The position numbers and the translations under genes were made by a program. A stretch of 64,000 nt of DNA from an uncultured Lentisphaeria bacterium (lineage in GTDB: Bacteria; Verrucomicrobiota; Lentisphaeria; Victivallales; Victivallaceae): positions 23,104 to 87,103 of the forward strand of contig CAIPAT010000426.1 in NCBI GenBank assembly GCA_903863035.1, in the 5' to 3' direction. The notes under the pieces were generated by a model that saw nothing but the letters and a program-made list of their open reading frames with translations, was not told the DNA's origin and searched no databases. Positions 16,628 through 26,680 of the stretch are shown in pieces; within the stretch, counting starts at the first letter, position 1; each line of letters starts with the position of its first letter.

Positions 16628-19579
16628 TTATTTTTTAGCGAAAAACCAGACGGATACGTTACCTTTTTTATAGGACGATTCCAGCCGTTTTCTGATATCT
16701 TCACGAGTTTCACTTTTACCGGAGAGAACGTTGAGAATAATGGTTTTTTCGGGGATTTCCTTCATGACGGTTTCAGAAGAAAGAACGATGTCTTCGCAGA
16801 TAAAAGAAGTATTGACCAGACAGACCAGTTTGCCGAGACTGTTTTCAGCGGTTAGCAGATAGAAGTCATCCGAGATTCCGACTTTTTTGCGGGCGAGTGT
16901 TCCATGCCGCAAAATATCTCCATATTCCGCGCCGAGGCGGGTTCCGGTTTCGAACGCTTTCATACAGCGACCGTCAAATGTGCCCCACCACCAAACCAGG
17001 ATGCCGCCGGCTCCGCACATTGTATCATGAATGATTCTGGCTTCCAGGCCGGCCTGATTGCGGGCGTCAATTTCTTCCGGGTTGTCGGGCAGGCTCAAAG
17101 TGCCTTTAGCCATGGTGGAAAAAGTTTTTTGATTGTTTTTGGTCCACTCCGCCATCTGCACTATTTTGGCGGCGGATCCGGAAAGTTCGTCAGCTACATA
17201 AACGCCGTTGAGGTTTTTTAATTTTACCAGCTGTTCCCAGTCTATGCCGGAGCGTTGTTTGCTGCTGCTGGCGGAAGGATATCCGGAAGAAAGGTTGAAA
17301 TTAATTTCCGGATAAATCTGGCGGGCCATTGTAGTAATCCGGTCCAGTAACTCGGTGTTTTGTACACAGCGGAAGTCTACCCAGCGGTTTTTATAAGTAG
17401 ATACAAGCTTATCGCCGTCCATATCCTTGATTGTGGAGTACGGGATGCCGCTATGGTTGGCAAATGCCTGTTTGCAGCGATTGCAAAAGCAGAAAGACAG
17501 CGGACTGGAATATTCGGCGTCTTCCAGATATTCTTTGATCCCGTGATCACGCAACAGCGGGATAAGTTTCTCAATGTGGCTGCGGATATAGGTTTCACTC
17601 TGTCCGCGGATGAGATAGTCAGGACAGATCAGTTTGTTTTCAAGAGATTTGCCGAGGGGGTCAGTCCGCCATATTCCGGCGGCATCCGGGTGGTTAAGGA
17701 GGTATTCCCTGCTCTCGTCAGTATACGGATTACCGGGCCACCACCATTCGCCCCAGCCTACTAGTCGCAGATGTTTGCGATCACTGAGCAATTTCCAGTG
17801 TTCACGGTTGCGCGCTGCCAGATCCGGCACGGCTTCCCCTGGACGTGCCGCCCATATGGTCATTCCGGCTTTTTCAAAAGTGTCTAGTATTTTCTTCTGC
17901 TGTTCCGGATTGAGCAATGAAGAATAAATGGTATCTACGCCCCAGTCATAGTCTCTGGAATAAGCTGATTTCAATTCGGTCAGTACTTCCAGCCGCTGAA
18001 CGATGCCCACTATCTGCTGGTGTCCGTCCGGTGTTGTACAGCGTATTCTGATATCGTAAATGCCCGGAGTAATTTTGTTATCGGCATTGAGGACGAGGAA
18101 GGTCAGGCTGGCAGTTTTGTGATTCAGATCAAAAGGGGCGATTTCCTTGGTATATGTCAAACTGTATTGATTCAATGTTTTGCCGTACTCGGTAATTACT
18201 TTGTGCTCAAAATTTGACGGCAGCGGAATTTCGAAAGGGGAGTTTTTTAATGGTTTGCTATCTTGGCGCGGAACCGGGCTGTCCAGGGTGACACCTTCCG
18301 GCATGGTAATGGTGATACAAATATTTTTCTGCGGTTTGCCGGAAAGGTTTCTGATTTGCATCAGAAACTGCTGGGCGGAATCTCTACAAATATAGACAGG
18401 AGTTTCCAACCTTGCCGCACTCCAGATGTCCGCTTCCACCAGCGGTCCGGTATAGGGTAAAACAGTATAATAGCGCTGGCATGGAATCTGTTTAGCCGGA
18501 ACATATTTCAAATCTTCTGTCAATAAAAAGCAGTCAACAAATGCCGGATTCTGAGGTTCAAGATCATTCTTAATTTTAAGAACAACCGGCCTGGTCCGCC
18601 TGAGCTTCAACGGTTCCGGATTTAGTTTTACCCAGGTGAAGGCATCGTTGAGCAACTGGTCGCCAGGCGACGGTTCCGCTTTGAATTTATGACCGTTTAC
18701 TTCTACGGTAATGCGCTGTCTGCCCCATTGGGAGAGAGAACCTGTTCTTACCCACAGATTATAATAGCCGCTGCGGGAGATTCGGATGAATGCTGCCGCT
18801 TCGGCCTCATTACCCGCTTGCGGACGAACCAGCGAATGCATATTCGATTCATTGGGGATGCCGACTTTAACTTTGGTCCATGCATTGCGGTATTTCAGAC
18901 TGCCGTAAATCGCATCGTCCGGTGCGAAGCTTTCAGCCTCTAACCAGTAATAGTCTTTATCAGCCGGGTCTTCGAATCTGGCAGGAATCTGGCCTGCGTC
19001 AGTTGTTTTGATTTCCGGTAGTACTGGCGTTAACGGCATCACACGGGAAATCCCGATATTATCAATCATAATTTTGCCTGAACTCTTACCGGATGCATCA
19101 CAGAAAGCGAGGTTAATCATTACGGATGCAGTACCGTCAGGAAAGGGGTATTCTGAATTTTTCCCAAATTTTGAAGTAAATTTTTCCCAGCCATCTGTTT
19201 TCTGTCCGGTAGCGAGTGTCGAAAAAGAATACTGTTTCAACGGTTTGTCTTTAACATCGTTAAAGACCAATGAAATATTAAAAGTGCCTGTATTAATCGC
19301 TGTAACATTAATTTCGTAGGTTATATTATAACTTTCAGCGGTATTAAAATCTTTGTCTATTTTCAGCGCACAACTATTCAATTCCAGATTAACATCTTTA
19401 GGTGAAATTACCAGCAGTCGTCTGCCGTCGTCCATTTTTTCAATTTTGACTGAAGTTGCGTCGGCGGGAACACTCCGCCAGTATTTTAGCCCCTGTTCAA
19501 AATTGTCGTTGAACACATTCTGCCCGTGCAACTGAGACAATATTGACAGGAAGCAATAAATTATATAGAATTTCCTCAT
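16628..19579 (-). CDS. Large exported protein, putative carbohydrate-active enzyme
   Basis: This 983-residue protein starts with a signal peptide (about 1-19). The first third looks like beta-sandwich carbohydrate-binding modules ('DNFEQGLKYWRS' and a second near residue 210 beginning 'YYWLEAESFAPDD'). About residues 530-880 resemble a TIM barrel, with 'EYLEDAEYSSPLSFC' and a CxxC pair in 'CFCNRCKQAF', followed by 'WWWGTFDGR' and a C-terminal beta domain. This architecture is like the large putative glycoside hydrolases common in Lentisphaerae and Planctomycetes, but I cannot assign a numbered family. GGAG precedes the ATG. It stands alone, with a divergent TetR gene beyond its start. Confidence 0.72.
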   Translation of the reverse strand: MRKFYIIYCFLSILSQLHGQNVFNDNFEQGLKYWRSVPADATSVKIEKMDDGRRLLVISPKDVNLELNSCALKIDKDFNTAESYNITYEINVTAINTGTFNISLVFNDVKDKPLKQYSFSTLATGQKTDGWEKFTSKFGKNSEYPFPDGTASVMINLAFCDASGKSSGKIMIDNIGISRVMPLTPVLPEIKTTDAGQIPARFEDPADKDYYWLEAESFAPDDAIYGSLKYRNAWTKVKVGIPNESNMHSLVRPQAGNEAEAAAFIRISRSGYYNLWVRTGSLSQWGRQRITVEVNGHKFKAEPSPGDQLLNDAFTWVKLNPEPLKLRRTRPVVLKIKNDLEPQNPAFVDCFLLTEDLKYVPAKQIPCQRYYTVLPYTGPLVEADIWSAARLETPVYICRDSAQQFLMQIRNLSGKPQKNICITITMPEGVTLDSPVPRQDSKPLKNSPFEIPLPSNFEHKVITEYGKTLNQYSLTYTKEIAPFDLNHKTASLTFLVLNADNKITPGIYDIRIRCTTPDGHQQIVGIVQRLEVLTELKSAYSRDYDWGVDTIYSSLLNPEQQKKILDTFEKAGMTIWAARPGEAVPDLAARNREHWKLLSDRKHLRLVGWGEWWWPGNPYTDESREYLLNHPDAAGIWRTDPLGKSLENKLICPDYLIRGQSETYIRSHIEKLIPLLRDHGIKEYLEDAEYSSPLSFCFCNRCKQAFANHSGIPYSTIKDMDGDKLVSTYKNRWVDFRCVQNTELLDRITTMARQIYPEINFNLSSGYPSASSSKQRSGIDWEQLVKLKNLNGVYVADELSGSAAKIVQMAEWTKNNQKTFSTMAKGTLSLPDNPEEIDARNQAGLEARIIHDTMCGAGGILVWWWGTFDGRCMKAFETGTRLGAEYGDILRHGTLARKKVGISDDFYLLTAENSLGKLVCLVNTSFICEDIVLSSETVMKEIPEKTIILNVLSGKSETREDIRKRLESSYKKGNVSVWFFAKK

Positions 19580-19693
19580 CCGGGAATCTCCGTAATAAAC
19601 AAAATTTTCTGTAATATAGCGTTTAATACTTAAAATAGAAGCGCATGGATTGATATCTTTTTATCATTTATGCAGTTTTTACTTCTTGCGGTA

Positions 19694-19722
19694 TTGATTT
19701 TTATGTGGAATGGAATTATAAT
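19694..19722 (+). promoter_or_regulatory. Promoter of the TetR-oxidoreductase operon
   Basis: TTGATT (19694-19699) and a perfect TATAAT (19717-19722) are 17 bases apart. Transcription should start near 19729, upstream of the palindromic operator. Confidence 0.68.
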
Positions 19723-19746
19723 TACATCATGACCATAAGTCGTTAA

Positions 19747-19761
19747 ATGACCGACGGTCAT
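19747..19761. promoter_or_regulatory. TetR-type palindromic operator
   Basis: ATGACCGACGGTCAT is a perfect 15-base palindrome located 17 bases before the TetR start and about 18 bases after the predicted transcription start. The core GACCGNCGGTC is a common TetR-family operator form. A lone half site ATGACC lies at 19729-19734. Position suggests autorepression by blocking transcript elongation. Confidence 0.75.
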
Positions 19762-19777
19762 AATCAAAGGAGTGAAT

Positions 19778-20407
19778 ATGGGAACAACTGAACGCAGGAA
19801 CAGGGAAAGAAAGCAGCGCGAAAAGCAGATTGTGGATGCTGCGGAAAAAGTTTTTTTTGAGCATGGTTTTGACAATTCCACCATGGATGATGTGGCAGCG
19901 GCAGCCGAACTCAGCAAAGGTTCGCTTTATACATATTTCAAAACTAAAAATGAATTATGTATCTGCATTGTCAGCAGAGCTCTGACGCTGGTGCTGGCCG
20001 GTTTTGAAAAAGTTCACGCCAATAAAAAATTGAACGGACTTAAAATGATTCAGGAAGCGGGGATGTCATTTCAACATTTCTACCGCTCGCATCCGAAGTA
20101 TTATTGCGCGTTACTGAGCTATCGCCATCATCGCGGCGGATGCGGAACTGAAAGCAGGTTTCTGCAGTACACGCTGGAAGAAAACAACCGGATTAATGAA
20201 TTGTTGGCTTTAATGTTGCGGAAAGGAATGGAAGATGGTTCGATCCGTGACAATATTGATGCCGGGAAAACAGCGCTGACCATTTGGGGTGAACTTGGCG
20301 GATTGATTCCGGGGTTCATTCTGAATGGGGAAGATTCTGTCAACCCTGACTTGTTTGAACATGCGCTTGATTTGATATGTTGCGGTTTAAGCATCTGTAG
20401 AACTTGA
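19778..20407 (+). CDS. TetR/AcrR-family transcriptional regulator
   Basis: This 209-residue protein has the TetR N-terminal helix-turn-helix: 'IVDAAEKVFFEHGFDNSTMD' then 'VAAAAELSKGSLYTYFKTK' (about residues 15-62), and a helical ligand-binding C-terminal domain. The ATG at 19778 follows AAAGGAG; a GTG six bases earlier lies within that site and is unlikely. It is followed after 36 bases by a multi-domain sulfur-transfer oxidoreductase, so it probably controls that gene and itself through the palindrome upstream. The inducer is unknown; a reactive sulfur or redox signal is only a guess from context. Confidence 0.88.
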   Translation: MGTTERRNRERKQREKQIVDAAEKVFFEHGFDNSTMDDVAAAAELSKGSLYTYFKTKNELCICIVSRALTLVLAGFEKVHANKKLNGLKMIQEAGMSFQHFYRSHPKYYCALLSYRHHRGGCGTESRFLQYTLEENNRINELLALMLRKGMEDGSIRDNIDAGKTALTIWGELGGLIPGFILNGEDSVNPDLFEHALDLICCGLSICRT

Positions 20408-20443
20408 GAATTTTAAATTAACATAACAACAGGAGATATTGCC

Positions 20444-22867
20444 ATGAAAATCATCATTGTCGGCGGAGTTGCCGGGGGAGCCAGCGCGGCGGCCAGAGCT
20501 GCCAGACTGGACAGTAAAGCTGAAATCATTCTTTTTGAACGTGGTCCGTACATTTCTTTCGCTAACTGCGGTCTGCCGTATCATGTCGGAAATGTAATTC
20601 AACAGCGTGACAGTCTGCTGGTCATGACCCCTGAGGCATTAAAAGCCCGCAGCGGGATTGACACCCGTATCCGGCAGGAAGTTATTGCGTTGAACCCGGC
20701 AGCGAAAAGTGTCAAGGTCAGGAAAATTGACGACGGTACTGAATATATCGAAACTTACGATAAGTTGATTCTTGCCACCGGTTCCCGTCCGGCGATCCCG
20801 CAGATACCCGGTGTAGACGACCCGGATGTGCTGTCATTGTGGACTATTCCAGATATGGATAAAGTAAAAAGCCGGGTTGATAAAGGCATAAAACACGCGG
20901 TTGTCGCCGGTGGCGGATTTATCGGACTGGAAGTCGCCGAAAACCTGGTTGAACGCGGCGTGGAAACGGTTATGGTACAGCGACCGCCGCAGGTAATGCC
21001 GACGCTCGATCCGGAAATGGCGGCAATGTTGACCGGAACGCTGGAGAAACATGGTGTAAAAGTATATTTGAACAATGCTTTAACCGCGATTCAGCGTACG
21101 GCAGACGGTTTGACCGTGACACTCAAAGATGGCGCTGAAATAAAGACGCAAATGGTGGTTATGGGGTTGGGTGTGCATCCGAACAGCGAACTGGCGCGCG
21201 ATGCCGGACTTGATCTCAATGAACGCGGCGGCATTAAAGTTAATCCATCCTTGCAGACTTCGAACCAGGACATTTACGCAGTCGGTGATGTGATTGAAGT
21301 AAACGACCCGGTTCTGAACAAACCGGTGATGATTCCGCTGGCCGGTCCGGCCAACCGCCAGGGACGGATTGCCGCGAATAATATTTTTGGAGCAAATGAA
21401 ACATATAAAGGCAGTTTAGGTACCAATATCTGCAAAGTATTTGAACTTACAGCTGCTTCGGTAGGAGTCAATGAAAAGCGGTTGATAAAAGAAAATATAC
21501 CATTTCTGAAAACTTATATAATCCCTGGCTCTCACGCTTCATATTATCCCGGCGCAACGCCGTTGTTTATCAAACTGCTGTTCGAACAGTCCGGCAGAAT
21601 TCTTGGTGCGCAGGCAGTCGGCACTGGAGGCGTTGATAAACGGATTGATGTACTGGCGACTGCGATGCGCGGCAATTTGAAAGTGCAGGAATTGGAGGAA
21701 CTGGAATTGGCGTACGCGCCGCCATACAGTTCTGCTAAGGACCCGGTAAATTTTGCCGGTTTTGTCGCTAACAATATTATCAAAGGTGACAGCCGCGTGG
21801 TTGCTCCGGATGCGATTCCGCAGAATGCACTTATTCTGGATGTACGTGAGAATGATGAGTTTGTTGTCGGTGCGATTCCGGGTGCGTTAAATATCCCTTT
21901 GGGCGAACTGCGTAACAATTTCGACAAACTGCCGAAAAACCGGCTGATTGTGACCCAGTGCCGTGTTGGTATTCGAGGATATCTTGCGGAGCGACTGTTG
22001 CGGGACAACGGTTTTGACGTAAAAAACCTCAGCGGCGGTTATCTGGCGTGGAAGCTGTTTCAAAAAAATGAAAAACCGCAGTCATGCGTGACTCCGGCCA
22101 ATAATACAGGAGCTGGAAAATTTATGGAACCGGTAAAAGATACTGCGATTGAAGAATTGAACGTTTGCGGACTGCAATGCCCCGGTCCTATTGTTCAGGT
22201 TAAAAAATATCTAGAGAAAATGGCAGACGGCAAAGCGCTGAAAGTAGTTGCCAGCGACGCTGGATTTTTCAACGATCTGCCTGCGTGGTGTCAGGCCACC
22301 GGCAACAGCCTCTTTTCAATTGAAAAGAAAGGCGGCAATGTTGAGGCTGTCATCGTTAAGGGGCATGAAGCGGCGGCGCAAGTCGGACAGAATGCTGAAA
22401 AACGCACGACTATCGTGCTGTTCAGCAACGATCTGGACAAAGCGATGGCGGCATTCATCATCGCTACCGGTTTTGCCGCGCTTGGGCAGCCTGTCTCCAT
22501 ATTCTTCACCTTCTGGGGACTGAATGTACTGCGCAAAGAAAATCCGCCTGCTGTTAAAAAAGATATTCTCAGCCGGATGTTCGGTTTTATGATGCCGCGC
22601 GGTGCGAAGAAACTGGCATTGTCAAAAATGCACATGCTGGGCGCGGGAACCGCCATGATGAAATATGTCATGGCTTCCAAAAACGTTGACAGTCTCCCGG
22701 CGCTGATTGCTCAGGCAAGAACGATGGGCATTGAATTTCTGGCGTGTGAAATGGCGATGAACGTCATGGGCATCAAACAGGAAGAATTACTGGATGGCGT
22801 GGAAACTACCGGAGTGGCAAACTTTGCTGCATTATCAGCCCGCAGCACCACCACTCTTTTTATCTGA
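20444..22867 (+). CDS. CoA-disulfide reductase fused to rhodanese, TusA and DsrE-like domains
   Basis: This 807-residue protein joins four sulfur-handling domains. Residues 1-445 are a flavin-dependent pyridine-nucleotide disulfide oxidoreductase of the CoA-disulfide/persulfide reductase type, with 'GGVAGGASAAARAARL' and the single redox cysteine 42 in 'FANCGLPY'. Residues 457-542 are a rhodanese with catalytic C506 in 'QCRVGIRG'. Residues 566-640 are a TusA-like domain with C579 in 'GLQCPGP'. Residues 650-807 are DsrE/F-like, with a cysteine in 'LACEMAMNVMG'. All expected cysteines are kept. Such chains probably reduce and pass on persulfide sulfur in the cytoplasm. It is operonic with the TetR gene. 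Confidence 0.92.
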   Translation: MKIIIVGGVAGGASAAARAARLDSKAEIILFERGPYISFANCGLPYHVGNVIQQRDSLLVMTPEALKARSGIDTRIRQEVIALNPAAKSVKVRKIDDGTEYIETYDKLILATGSRPAIPQIPGVDDPDVLSLWTIPDMDKVKSRVDKGIKHAVVAGGGFIGLEVAENLVERGVETVMVQRPPQVMPTLDPEMAAMLTGTLEKHGVKVYLNNALTAIQRTADGLTVTLKDGAEIKTQMVVMGLGVHPNSELARDAGLDLNERGGIKVNPSLQTSNQDIYAVGDVIEVNDPVLNKPVMIPLAGPANRQGRIAANNIFGANETYKGSLGTNICKVFELTAASVGVNEKRLIKENIPFLKTYIIPGSHASYYPGATPLFIKLLFEQSGRILGAQAVGTGGVDKRIDVLATAMRGNLKVQELEELELAYAPPYSSAKDPVNFAGFVANNIIKGDSRVVAPDAIPQNALILDVRENDEFVVGAIPGALNIPLGELRNNFDKLPKNRLIVTQCRVGIRGYLAERLLRDNGFDVKNLSGGYLAWKLFQKNEKPQSCVTPANNTGAGKFMEPVKDTAIEELNVCGLQCPGPIVQVKKYLEKMADGKALKVVASDAGFFNDLPAWCQATGNSLFSIEKKGGNVEAVIVKGHEAAAQVGQNAEKRTTIVLFSNDLDKAMAAFIIATGFAALGQPVSIFFTFWGLNVLRKENPPAVKKDILSRMFGFMMPRGAKKLALSKMHMLGAGTAMMKYVMASKNVDSLPALIAQARTMGIEFLACEMAMNVMGIKQEELLDGVETTGVANFAALSARSTTTLFI

Positions 22868-22877
22868 TTTATTTTTA

Positions 22878-22918
22878 AACAACGGAGTGCCGGCAATATT
22901 CCGCCTCCGTTGTTTTTT
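22878..22918 (+). terminator. Rho-independent terminator after the CoA-disulfide reductase gene
   Basis: AACAACGGAG (22878-22887) pairs perfectly with CTCCGTTGTT (22905-22914) and is followed by TTTT. It starts ten bases after the stop codon. Confidence 0.85.
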
Positions 22919-23054
22919 ATTTTTCTTTAATTACGCAGCTGAAGCCCAATATGAAAGCTGTCGTGACAAGTACAGGAGTTCCCCAAAAAACTCTAGAATA
23001 TCTGCTGCTCAGCGGAATCCAGGGGGCTATAGGTATCATACGGCTGTTCCTGAA

Positions 23055-25181
23055 TTATTTTTTAGCGGCTGTGAAGTTTTCCAGCTTGAACTGCGGGAGT
23101 TTTTTGAAAACTTTATAATAAAGCAAATATATGTTCTGAGACTGCGGATCTGTCAGAAATGCCGCTTCTGCCAGTTTTTCCGCCAGCGGCATATTGCGTT
23201 CCTTGTAAGATTGCCATGCCAGTTGGGCGGTCACCAATGCCTTGGCTTTATCGCCTGAAGGAATGAATTTGAAAACCCGATATTTTATTGAAAGAGAATT
23301 CACTTCGCCTGGCGGGATAATTTCATAAAAATACTGCATTTCCCTCGGACGTGCATCCATCAAAAATACCGTTGACTTAACATTGACTTGTTTGGCGGCG
23401 GCAATGTACCGGTACGAGTACGGATGCAGCGGCTCAAAGCAGGAGTTGCGGTTAAAAACCACATATTCAACGCCGTAATATTCGCAGAAGTCAGCGAATT
23501 GGCTTTCGCTGCCATGATACATCAGGTTGATATAGTCTTCGGCGATTTTCCTGCTTGCGGGGAGCTCGAATTTGGGTTGCACTACAATATTAGCCCCGCA
23601 GTAAGCTTTGAGTACCGGCGCCAGCGTCATTTCCGACAGTACGGTATGCCCCTGAATCCTGGACTGTCTGAACCATTTTACGAGGTCGGTTGTTTCACGC
23701 AGGAAGTTTTTCGGATAGTTCCTGCGCTGCTCCCTGGTGGCTTCAGCTTCCAGGTAAATTGTCAGCAACGTGATAATTATTAATGTCAGCCGCAGCTTGA
23801 ACCTGGCTTTATTCCGGTATAGATCGTAGAAAATCAGCGGCAGAGCTACCGCGGAAAAGACCCCGCAGAAAACGCTGAAGCGTACCATGAAAATGTAAAT
23901 CAGAAAATAGATCGCTGTCAGCCACAACGGCAGCAGTGATCTGCTTAAGCCGGTTTTCAGGCGTCTTCTGGCATTTTTAAAGCAAAGGCCGGCGGTAAAC
24001 GCGATTCCCAGAATCCACAAAGCAGCGGGAAATAACAGTTTGGATTGAGCCAGAGAGGCCGAGTGCAGCGATGGAGTCCAAAGAAATCTTGCCGTGAAAT
24101 TAAGTTCGTCAGGATCGGCCGGTTTTACGTTACAGAAGGCTATTTTTGCTTTGATCAGTTCGTTAAAGTGGCTGTAGTTTGCGGCATAACCGGAACTTGC
24201 CAGTTTCCAGATACCGAAAAAGACAAGGCCGGATACCACCAGTACTACCAGCTTGCGCGATAATTTTACCGAAGGTAGAAAATATAGTGAAAAAAGCAAA
24301 GGGAAGACAAACATAATCAGCGGGGAGCATATCAACTGATGTGCCCGATTATATGGCACCAGCACTGCGGAAAGCAACAGCGCTGCATACATGAACAGGT
24401 AGAATTGAAGTCTTTTTCCGGAAGTGTTGCCGCCGGACATGACTCTGATGATTTCATAAACACCCCACAACAGGAAGCATAACTGGCTCATATCCCAGAA
24501 GGCGGTTGCACAAAAAGTACAGACCCCGGTCAGAAGCAGCGCTCGCACGGAACGTTTTCTCATGGCGAATGCGCCGAATGCAAATGCGGCAGCCAGGAAC
24601 GGCATCGCGAAATCTTCGCACAGGATATCCTGCCCTGTATAGCGGGCGATTGCGGCCGGCGCGAAAATGTAGATCAATACTCCGGCAGATGCCCACGGCA
24701 GAGGGCAGCGCAGAAAATAGAGCCACAGAAAAATGAAGCCGGCGGTCAGTGATGCCCATAACCGGATGGTATTGCGCATGAAAGCAGCACCGGCAGGGTC
24801 ATCTTCATATATCTTGTCTGCCGGAGACAGCGCCGGTTCACCGAAAAGTAATTTCGTGATGCGCCAGGAATATCCGAGAAAATATTCAATTCCCAGCGGC
24901 ATTTGTTCACTGACTTTTACTTTATCCATCCCTGCCAGAGTGCGATCATAGTCCGGGATGCCTTTGCCGCTGCCGACATCTTTCGCAAATCCGTACATTA
25001 TGGAACTTTCAACCCAGAAAGGGTAGAAATCAGCTCCAGTCTGGATTTTTATATACGCCAGTTCCCGGTTGCAGACATATGTCCGCACGGCAAACGCCAG
25101 AAGCACTGCCAGAATAAAAAGCACCCATGTTTTTGACAAAAATATTCTTATTTCACGCACTGGTACAGGATAGTTGCTCAT
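23055..25181 (-). CDS. Polytopic membrane protein, probably GT-C-fold glycosyltransferase-like
   Basis: This 708-residue protein has about 11-13 predicted membrane helices and a soluble C-terminal region of about 200 residues. The first outer loop holds 'TGADFYPFWVESSIMYGFA' and later 'EQMPLGIEYFLGYSWR', a layout resembling STT3-type oligosaccharyltransferases and other GT-C enzymes in which an acidic residue in the first loop binds the lipid-linked sugar. That assignment is inference from layout, not a firm family match. Its start overlaps the rpoN stop by four bases (ATGA), so it is translationally coupled to the sigma factor. The role in the envelope is unknown. Confidence 0.65.
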   Translation of the reverse strand: MSNYPVPVREIRIFLSKTWVLFILAVLLAFAVRTYVCNRELAYIKIQTGADFYPFWVESSIMYGFAKDVGSGKGIPDYDRTLAGMDKVKVSEQMPLGIEYFLGYSWRITKLLFGEPALSPADKIYEDDPAGAAFMRNTIRLWASLTAGFIFLWLYFLRCPLPWASAGVLIYIFAPAAIARYTGQDILCEDFAMPFLAAAFAFGAFAMRKRSVRALLLTGVCTFCATAFWDMSQLCFLLWGVYEIIRVMSGGNTSGKRLQFYLFMYAALLLSAVLVPYNRAHQLICSPLIMFVFPLLFSLYFLPSVKLSRKLVVLVVSGLVFFGIWKLASSGYAANYSHFNELIKAKIAFCNVKPADPDELNFTARFLWTPSLHSASLAQSKLLFPAALWILGIAFTAGLCFKNARRRLKTGLSRSLLPLWLTAIYFLIYIFMVRFSVFCGVFSAVALPLIFYDLYRNKARFKLRLTLIIITLLTIYLEAEATREQRRNYPKNFLRETTDLVKWFRQSRIQGHTVLSEMTLAPVLKAYCGANIVVQPKFELPASRKIAEDYINLMYHGSESQFADFCEYYGVEYVVFNRNSCFEPLHPYSYRYIAAAKQVNVKSTVFLMDARPREMQYFYEIIPPGEVNSLSIKYRVFKFIPSGDKAKALVTAQLAWQSYKERNMPLAEKLAEAAFLTDPQSQNIYLLYYKVFKKLPQFKLENFTAAKK

Positions 25182-26680
25182 GTATACTCTTTCCTGAGAT
25201 TGGATGGCGGAATATCCATTTCTTCGCGGTATTTGGCTACGGTACGTCTGGCGACTGAGAGCCCGGATTGTTTTAGCATCGTGGAAAGTTTACTGTCAGA
25301 AAGAGGTTTTTCCCGATCTTCTTTTAAGATCATGTCCCGGATTTTTTCTTTAATACTTTTTGAAGACAGGACTTCTCCTTCGTCAGTCTGGTAGCCGCCG
25401 CTGAAGAAGAATTTGAATTCGAATAATCCGATTGGGGTTTGGATGTATTTATTGGCGATTGCGCGGCTGATGGTGGTTTCGTGAAGCCCCAGTTTATCGG
25501 CAACCTGCTGCATGGTCAGCGGGCGCATGTGTTCTATGCCTTTTTGCATAAAATCATGCTGTGAATCAACAATTACCTGGGCGATCCGCTGGATTGTGCT
25601 CTGCCGCTGTTCCAGGCTTCTTATCAGCATTTTGCCGCTGATTATTTTTTCCCGGATATAATCTCTGGTTTCTTTCGGCGTGCTTGGATCTTCCAGCAGA
25701 TTCATATACATTCTGGATATCCGCAAGTGTGGAATCTGCTCGTCGTTGAGTATGATTTGAAAATCGTCGTTGACCTTTTCAACAGAAAGCTCCGGTATGA
25801 CAAAGACCGTATTATCCGGGGAAACTGCCGATCCCGGGTATGGATTCAGATCTTTGATCTTTTCCACCAGTCCGGTTAGTTCATCAAGTGAAATATGCAT
25901 CGTTTTGGCGATTTGCGGCAGACGGTTTTTACCGATGTCCTCAAGATGGTATCTGATAAGTTTTGGAAGCCGTTTGTCCTGACTTTTCTGTCGTTCCAGC
26001 TGAAGCAGCAGGCATTCTTTCAGATCTCTTGCGCCGATACCGGGCGGCTCAAAAGATTGAACCAGTTTCAGTGCGCTATTGACTTGCTCAGAATCTGCAC
26101 TTGCGGCTGAAGCAATATCCGGAAGCTGAGTCCGGAGGTAGCCGCTTTCGTCAATACTGCCGATGATGGCTTCAGCAACCGCTGCGGTTTTGGGATCGGC
26201 GTCAGACAGTCTCAATTGTTCCAGCATTTGTTCCTGCAGCGATGGCTGCTTGATCAAGGAGTTGAACATAAATTCCCGCTTTTCCTCGTTTTCCTCGGAA
26301 TAGTCTGCTGCACTGTGTGCAGGGGGAAGATAGTCATGCCAGGTATCGGCCAGTTCCATCAGATCGGAAATATCCCTGTCGTCATCGCCTTCCGGCGCAA
26401 TCTGTTCGCTGTTGCTTCCTGACTGAAAAATGGCATCTTCCGGCAGTGGTTCCTTACTGATTTTTACCTGTTCGATAACTGGATTACTGTCAAGTTCATG
26501 ATTTAGCTTGTCCTGCAGTTCCAGCAGCGGAGTAAGCAGTACTTCCAGCGATTGTATCTGCTGCGGAGCCAGTACCTGTTCCTGTCTGAGTTCCTGATTT
26601 TGATTTAAATATTGATCTGCCATTTTACCCGTCATATTTTTCTGCTGTTTATCACTGAACAGCGAATTGATATTGCTCAC
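25178..26680 (-). CDS. rpoN: RNA polymerase sigma-54 factor
   Basis: This 500-residue protein has region I rich in Q and L ('QELRQEQVLAPQQIQSLEVL', about 28-47), an acidic region II, the core-binding domain, the helix-turn-helix 'TMQQVADKLGLHETTISRAI', and the diagnostic RpoN box 'ARRTVAKYREEM' near the C-terminus. Sigma-54 directs polymerase to -24/-12 promoters and needs an AAA+ activator; none is encoded in this window. The upstream ATG is used as start, although the ATG 19 codons later, just before region I, is also possible. The downstream membrane-protein gene overlaps it by four bases. Confidence 0.95.
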   Translation of the reverse strand: MSNINSLFSDKQQKNMTGKMADQYLNQNQELRQEQVLAPQQIQSLEVLLTPLLELQDKLNHELDSNPVIEQVKISKEPLPEDAIFQSGSNSEQIAPEGDDDRDISDLMELADTWHDYLPPAHSAADYSEENEEKREFMFNSLIKQPSLQEQMLEQLRLSDADPKTAAVAEAIIGSIDESGYLRTQLPDIASAASADSEQVNSALKLVQSFEPPGIGARDLKECLLLQLERQKSQDKRLPKLIRYHLEDIGKNRLPQIAKTMHISLDELTGLVEKIKDLNPYPGSAVSPDNTVFVIPELSVEKVNDDFQIILNDEQIPHLRISRMYMNLLEDPSTPKETRDYIREKIISGKMLIRSLEQRQSTIQRIAQVIVDSQHDFMQKGIEHMRPLTMQQVADKLGLHETTISRAIANKYIQTPIGLFEFKFFFSGGYQTDEGEVLSSKSIKEKIRDMILKEDREKPLSDSKLSTMLKQSGLSVARRTVAKYREEMDIPPSNLRKEYT

